From positions 52,151 through 116,150 of the forward strand of contig CALWIU010000026.1 in the NCBI GenBank assembly GCA_944380845.1: DNA of 64,000 bases, read 5' to 3'. Position 1 is the stretch's first letter. Each line of letters opens with the position of its first letter. Shown here one piece after another: positions 61,134-64,000 of the stretch. Made by a program: the position numbers and the translations under genes. The stretch is from an uncultured Clostridia bacterium. GTDB taxonomy: Bacteria > Bacillota > Clostridia > Oscillospirales > Acutalibacteraceae. The notes beneath the pieces are model-generated. The model saw only the letters and a list, made by a program, of their open reading frames with translations, ran no database searches and was not told where the DNA came from.

Positions 61134-61645
61134 CACATCACCCGATCTTCCCGGGGATCATAGAATAATTTTTTAACGATCCAGAAATCAAGAGGCGTAA
61201 TCAGCAGTGCGATCAAACCGGCAGGCAGATAATAAAAAGAGAAGATCCTTTGCCTGCCATCGGGGTCAGACACACTGAGAAGCGTCAGCAGAAGCGCCGC
61301 CAGCAAAAAAACCGTGCCGCCCGCCGCCAGAGCAGAGGGAAGCCGGGCGCGCAGAAAAAATTTGACGCAAAGACAAACCAAAAGCGCGCAAAGCCCGCAA
61401 AACAGCGTCAAGACGCCGTCGGCAAGCGGCGAAGAAAAATCCCACAGCGCGCCCGCCAGAATGCCGAACACGCAGGACGCGACCGGCGTTTCAAACATGG
61501 AAAGCGTGACCAGAAACGGCAGAAACAGAAACGCGCCGCCGAAGGAAGAAAAGAAAGGCAGACTGCCGCTTCTGAAAAGCGCCGTAACGGCAAGCAGTCC
61601 GACCAGCGCCGCGCGCGCCGCCGTTTTTCGTTTTTCCAATCGCAT
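61133..61645 (-). CDS. mreD: Rod shape-determining protein MreD
   Basis: A 170-residue membrane protein with five to six hydrophobic segments, of MreD size. VASCVFGILAGALWDFSSPL is the conserved block (FGxxxGxLxD). It lies between mreC (33-base gap) and the PBP2 gene (overlap), and links MreC to the peptidoglycan synthases. Confidence 0.93.
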   Translation of the reverse strand: MRLEKRKTAARAALVGLLAVTALFRSGSLPFFSSFGGAFLFLPFLVTLSMFETPVASCVFGILAGALWDFSSPLADGVLTLFCGLCALLVCLCVKFFLRARLPSALAAGGTVFLLAALLLTLLSVSDPDGRQRIFSFYYLPAGLIALLITPLDFWIVKKLFYDPREDRVM

Positions 61646-61677
61646 TCGTCCGCCTCCCCTCCAAATTTCAGGTTTAT

Positions 61678-62520
61678 TTACTCGCCTTTTCCGGCGAAAT
61701 CGATCAACACAAAGGCATCGGTCAATTCATGAAAATCAATGCCGGGAACCAACACGGCATAAGAAGAAACATCCGTCGTTTCATCAACGACCTCACGCAC
61801 GGAACCAAGAATCAAATCGCGCGGGTAAATACCGCCGACGCCGGAGGTGCAGACAATCCCGCCCTCCGCGACTGCCGTATTCCGGGAAAGTCCGGACAGG
61901 CGGCATTCGCCGTCCATCGCAAGATCGGTCTGTCCGGAAACGAAGCCCTCTTCCCGGCTGCGTACTTCATAGGCGCTGACATGCACGGACGGATCCAAAA
62001 AAGTTTTGACCACACAGCTCGAAGAACGAACCTCTTTGACAACGCCGGCAAGGTACGACCCGAAAATCACCGGGTCATTGACGCTGACCCCATCGTCAGA
62101 GCCGCAATCCAGCACAAAGGAATAATATAAATCCGCAGAATCCCGGGCAATCACCGCGCCGGGGGCAAAGGTGTAGTCCGGGTTTTGCTCTTTCACCTCA
62201 AGGAACTGTTCATAGGTCGTCAGCTTCTGTTTCATTTGCTCATAATCGACCATGTCCGCCCGCAGCTCAGCCAGTTCATCTTCCAGCTCCTGCGCGCGCT
62301 GACGGTAATAATCGGCGGAGACAAAATAACCGGAAAAATCAGAAAAAGAATCCGCCAAAGAAGCCGACACCTGACGCAGCGGAGAAAAAACAACGGAAAG
62401 TGCGGACGAAAGCGGAGAAGTGGCGCTGTCCGAAGCGGCAGCCGCCGCTATTCCCATAACCGCAGCCGCCAGCAAAATACAGACGACTTTACAGGCGGTG
62501 GAACGAAGCCATTTTTTCAC
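61678..62520 (-). CDS. mreC: Rod shape-determining protein MreC
   Basis: A 280-residue bitopic protein: membrane segment about 8-30, a coiled coil (about 70-105, YYRQRAQELEDELAELRADM), and two beta-barrel domains with the conserved GAVIARDSADLYYSFVLDCG and GVSVNDPVIFGSYLAGVVKEV blocks. It is the extracytoplasmic scaffold that activates PBP2. Its start overlaps the mreB stop by four bases. Confidence 0.95.
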   Translation of the reverse strand: MKKWLRSTACKVVCILLAAAVMGIAAAAASDSATSPLSSALSVVFSPLRQVSASLADSFSDFSGYFVSADYYRQRAQELEDELAELRADMVDYEQMKQKLTTYEQFLEVKEQNPDYTFAPGAVIARDSADLYYSFVLDCGSDDGVSVNDPVIFGSYLAGVVKEVRSSSCVVKTFLDPSVHVSAYEVRSREEGFVSGQTDLAMDGECRLSGLSRNTAVAEGGIVCTSGVGGIYPRDLILGSVREVVDETTDVSSYAVLVPGIDFHELTDAFVLIDFAGKGE

Positions 62521-63536
62521 ATCGCCGCGCCCCCTGACCGTGAATCGGGCAGATCCAGTTTATCGGAAAGGCAGCGCCCCGCACCGCGAATCACGCAGTT
62601 CATCGGGTCGTCAGCCACCGTAACGGGGATCTTGACCTCGGTACGCAAAAAACGAGCCATGCCCCGTAGAAGTGCGCCGCCGCCGGTCAAAACAATGCCG
62701 CTGTTCATAATGTCGCCCACCAGTTCCGGCGGGGTTTTTTCGACGGTGGAACGGAGCAGTTCGGCAACGCGGTTGAGCGGTTCGTACAGCGCGTCGCGCA
62801 CCTCAAGGGAAGAAATTTCCACACTGCCCGGCAAGCCGTCGTCCAGCTTTCTGCCGCGGATATTCATTGCGCCCTCGCCCTCATAAGGAAACGCCGAACC
62901 GATTTTGATTTTGACATCTTCTGCGGTTCTTTCGCCGATCAGCAGGTTATATTTTCTGCGCACATAATCAATAATCGCCTGATCCCAATGCTTGCCGCCG
63001 ACGCGAATGGCCTGCGCGGAAACCACATCTCCCAGAGAAAGCACCGCCACTTCGGTACTGCCGCCGCCGATATCCACGACCATGGAGCCTTCGGGGCGGT
63101 TGATCGGAAGATTCGCGCCGATGGCCGCCGCCATGGGAGACGAGATCAGACTGACATACCGCGCGCCCGCGTCACGAGCCGCCAGATGGACGGCGCGCCG
63201 CTCCACATCGGTTACGCCGCAGGACACGCAAACCATCGCACGCACCCGCGTAAAAATGGCGTTGTTGGTCGCCTTGCGTATCAATGCGCGCAGCATTTCC
63301 GTTGTCACTTCAAAATCAGCGATAACGCCGTCGCGAATTGGGCAAACCGCCTGCAAGGAACCGGGGGTTCTGCCAATCATTTCCTTGGCCTGTTCACCGA
63401 CGGCAACAACCTTTCCGCTTCCTTCGGTATCAACAGCAACAACGGACGGTTCACTGAAGACCCGCCCCTTGCCTTTTACAAATACCCTTGTATCGGAGGT
63501 TCCCGGATCAATACAGATATCCTGAGAAAAAAGCAT
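62517..63536 (-). CDS. mreB: Actin-like cell-shape protein MreB
   Basis: A 339-residue actin homologue that directs side-wall synthesis. ICIDPGTSDTRVFVKGKG is the phosphate-1 loop (a variant of the usual DLGTANT), MVVDIGGGSTEVAVLSLG the phosphate-2 loop and GIVLTGGGALLRGM the adenosine motif. The N-terminus MLFSQDICI could form the membrane-binding amphipathic end. GGGAGGATATGAT precedes the ATG. It is the first gene of the mreBCD-PBP2-minD operon. Confidence 0.96.
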   Translation of the reverse strand: MLFSQDICIDPGTSDTRVFVKGKGRVFSEPSVVAVDTEGSGKVVAVGEQAKEMIGRTPGSLQAVCPIRDGVIADFEVTTEMLRALIRKATNNAIFTRVRAMVCVSCGVTDVERRAVHLAARDAGARYVSLISSPMAAAIGANLPINRPEGSMVVDIGGGSTEVAVLSLGDVVSAQAIRVGGKHWDQAIIDYVRRKYNLLIGERTAEDVKIKIGSAFPYEGEGAMNIRGRKLDDGLPGSVEISSLEVRDALYEPLNRVAELLRSTVEKTPPELVGDIMNSGIVLTGGGALLRGMARFLRTEVKIPVTVADDPMNCVIRGAGRCLSDKLDLPDSRSGGAAM

Positions 63537-63597
63537 ATCATATCCTCCCTGAAAAATGGCTTGATCGCCTGATAAAATCCATACTTATACAGATTTT

Positions 63598-63626
63598 ATT
63601 ATACTATAGCGCCGCCGGTTTGACAA
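63598..63626 (-). promoter_or_regulatory. Promoter of the mreB operon
   Basis: Minus-strand TTGTCA (63621-63626), 17-base spacer, TATAAT (63598-63603), leader of about 55 bases. Confidence 0.8.
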
Positions 63627-63666
63627 GTAAAAATTCTGCAACATTTTCCCATGGCGAACGACAAAC

Positions 63667-63704
63667 AAAAAAACCGCCCGAAGAAAAGCAGCTTCTTCGG
63701 ACGG
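63667..63704 (-). terminator. Terminator of the tautomerase gene
   Basis: Minus-strand CCGTCCGAAGAA pairs with TTCTTCGGGCGG (one U-G) and is followed by TTTTTTTG. Confidence 0.9.
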
Positions 63705-63725
63705 ACAAAAAATCGACAGGCTGTT

Positions 63726-64000
63726 TCAGAAGTTACCGCCGTTCCAGCCCCAGTCGGAAATGGGGTGATAGGTCACATAAACCGACTGCGGAGGAATCGA
63801 AAGCTCCTGCTCCAAAAGAGCGCAAACAGCGGCGGTCATTTTGTCATAATCGGAAGACGAAGCGCTGCCGAACAGACTGACCGAAACATAGGCGCCCCGA
63901 TCCAGTTTTTTTCCGGCGAACCAGAGGTCGTATTGATCCTCAATGCCGACCATCAGATACGCTTCCGATTTGTGCAGCAGAGAGACGATCTCGCCGAAGC
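63726..64000 (-). CDS. MIF/phenylpyruvate tautomerase-family protein (C-terminal part)
   Basis: The last 91 residues of a gene entering from the right edge; the start lies outside the window. FGEIVSLLHKSEAYLMVGIE, GAYVSVSLFGSASSSDYDKM and YHPISDWGWNGGNF match the C-terminal two thirds of macrophage migration inhibitory factor, including the WGWNGxxF ending. Bacterial MIF homologues are small trimeric proteins with phenylpyruvate/D-dopachrome tautomerase activity that depends on Pro1, which cannot be checked here. The in-frame ATG at 63953 is internal, not the start. Confidence 0.88.
   Translation of the reverse strand, partial: FGEIVSLLHKSEAYLMVGIEDQYDLWFAGKKLDRGAYVSVSLFGSASSSDYDKMTAAVCALLEQELSIPPQSVYVTYHPISDWGWNGGNF

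Overview
The window looks like chromosomal DNA of an anaerobic Gram-positive bacterium of the class Clostridia, most likely an Oscillospiraceae/Ruminococcaceae-type organism. The basis is indirect. Purine-rich GGAGG ribosome binding sites precede nearly every gene, TTG and GTG starts are used, and TTGACA-N16/18-TATAAT promoters are clear. A secreted dockerin protein, an ammonium transporter fused to a P-II domain, an mreBCD-PBP2-minD-mgsA block and an rpsB leader of Firmicutes style are present. No rRNA, tRNA, CRISPR array, insertion sequence or prophage was seen. The content is mostly core metabolism with a few accessory islands.

Layout. 1-1.4 kb: start of rpsB (minus) with a structured leader, and a divergent short-chain dehydrogenase. 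1.4-6.7 kb (minus): anchored Thr/Pro-rich protein, metK, a radical SAM enzyme and a serine hydrolase. 7.2-8.6 kb: a macrodomain protein with a C-terminal helical domain, then a structured RNA candidate overlapped by an antisense transcription unit encoding a 40-residue protein. 9.3-11.9 kb: argG-argH. 12-18 kb (minus): two flavoproteins followed by an MBOAT/SGNH polysaccharide O-acylation pair. 18.1-18.8 kb: two XRE regulators. 19.1-24.4 kb: pncB-nadA-nadB-nadC plus an acetyltransferase. 24.6-25.3 kb: an AraC regulator.

25.5-37.9 kb is one long minus-strand run: rfbF-rfbG-rfbH, a thiamine-diphosphate carboligase-like enzyme, a sugar reductase, a membrane glycosyltransferase and a YfhO-type membrane protein, continuing into uxaC and cysK. 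The first five genes fit synthesis of a CDP-activated, branched 3,6-dideoxy sugar of the yersiniose type; the next two would attach it to a surface polymer. Upstream is a dockerin/Ig-like secreted protein.

39.3-43.6 kb carries nfnA/nfnB-like flavoprotein genes and an Amt-P-II fusion with a terminator-like hairpin at the very start of its transcript. 44-48 kb has a lipoyl-less E2 acyltransferase, a nitroreductase, azlC-azlD, a 65-residue protein and a PHP phosphoesterase. 48-53.4 kb (minus) has a TrpX-type ABC transporter and a GH78-like rhamnosidase. 53.5-57.7 kb: hisS, aspS and a secreted alpha/beta hydrolase. 57.7-63.5 kb: mreB-mreC-mreD-PBP2-minD and mgsA. The right edge holds the C-terminal part of a MIF-type tautomerase.

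The strongest candidates for something little described are the structured RNA near 8.3-8.5 kb with its antisense small gene, the macrodomain fusion beside it, the branched-sugar operon, and the 5'-terminal hairpin of the amt transcript. All functional calls come from reading motifs by eye; no database search was run.
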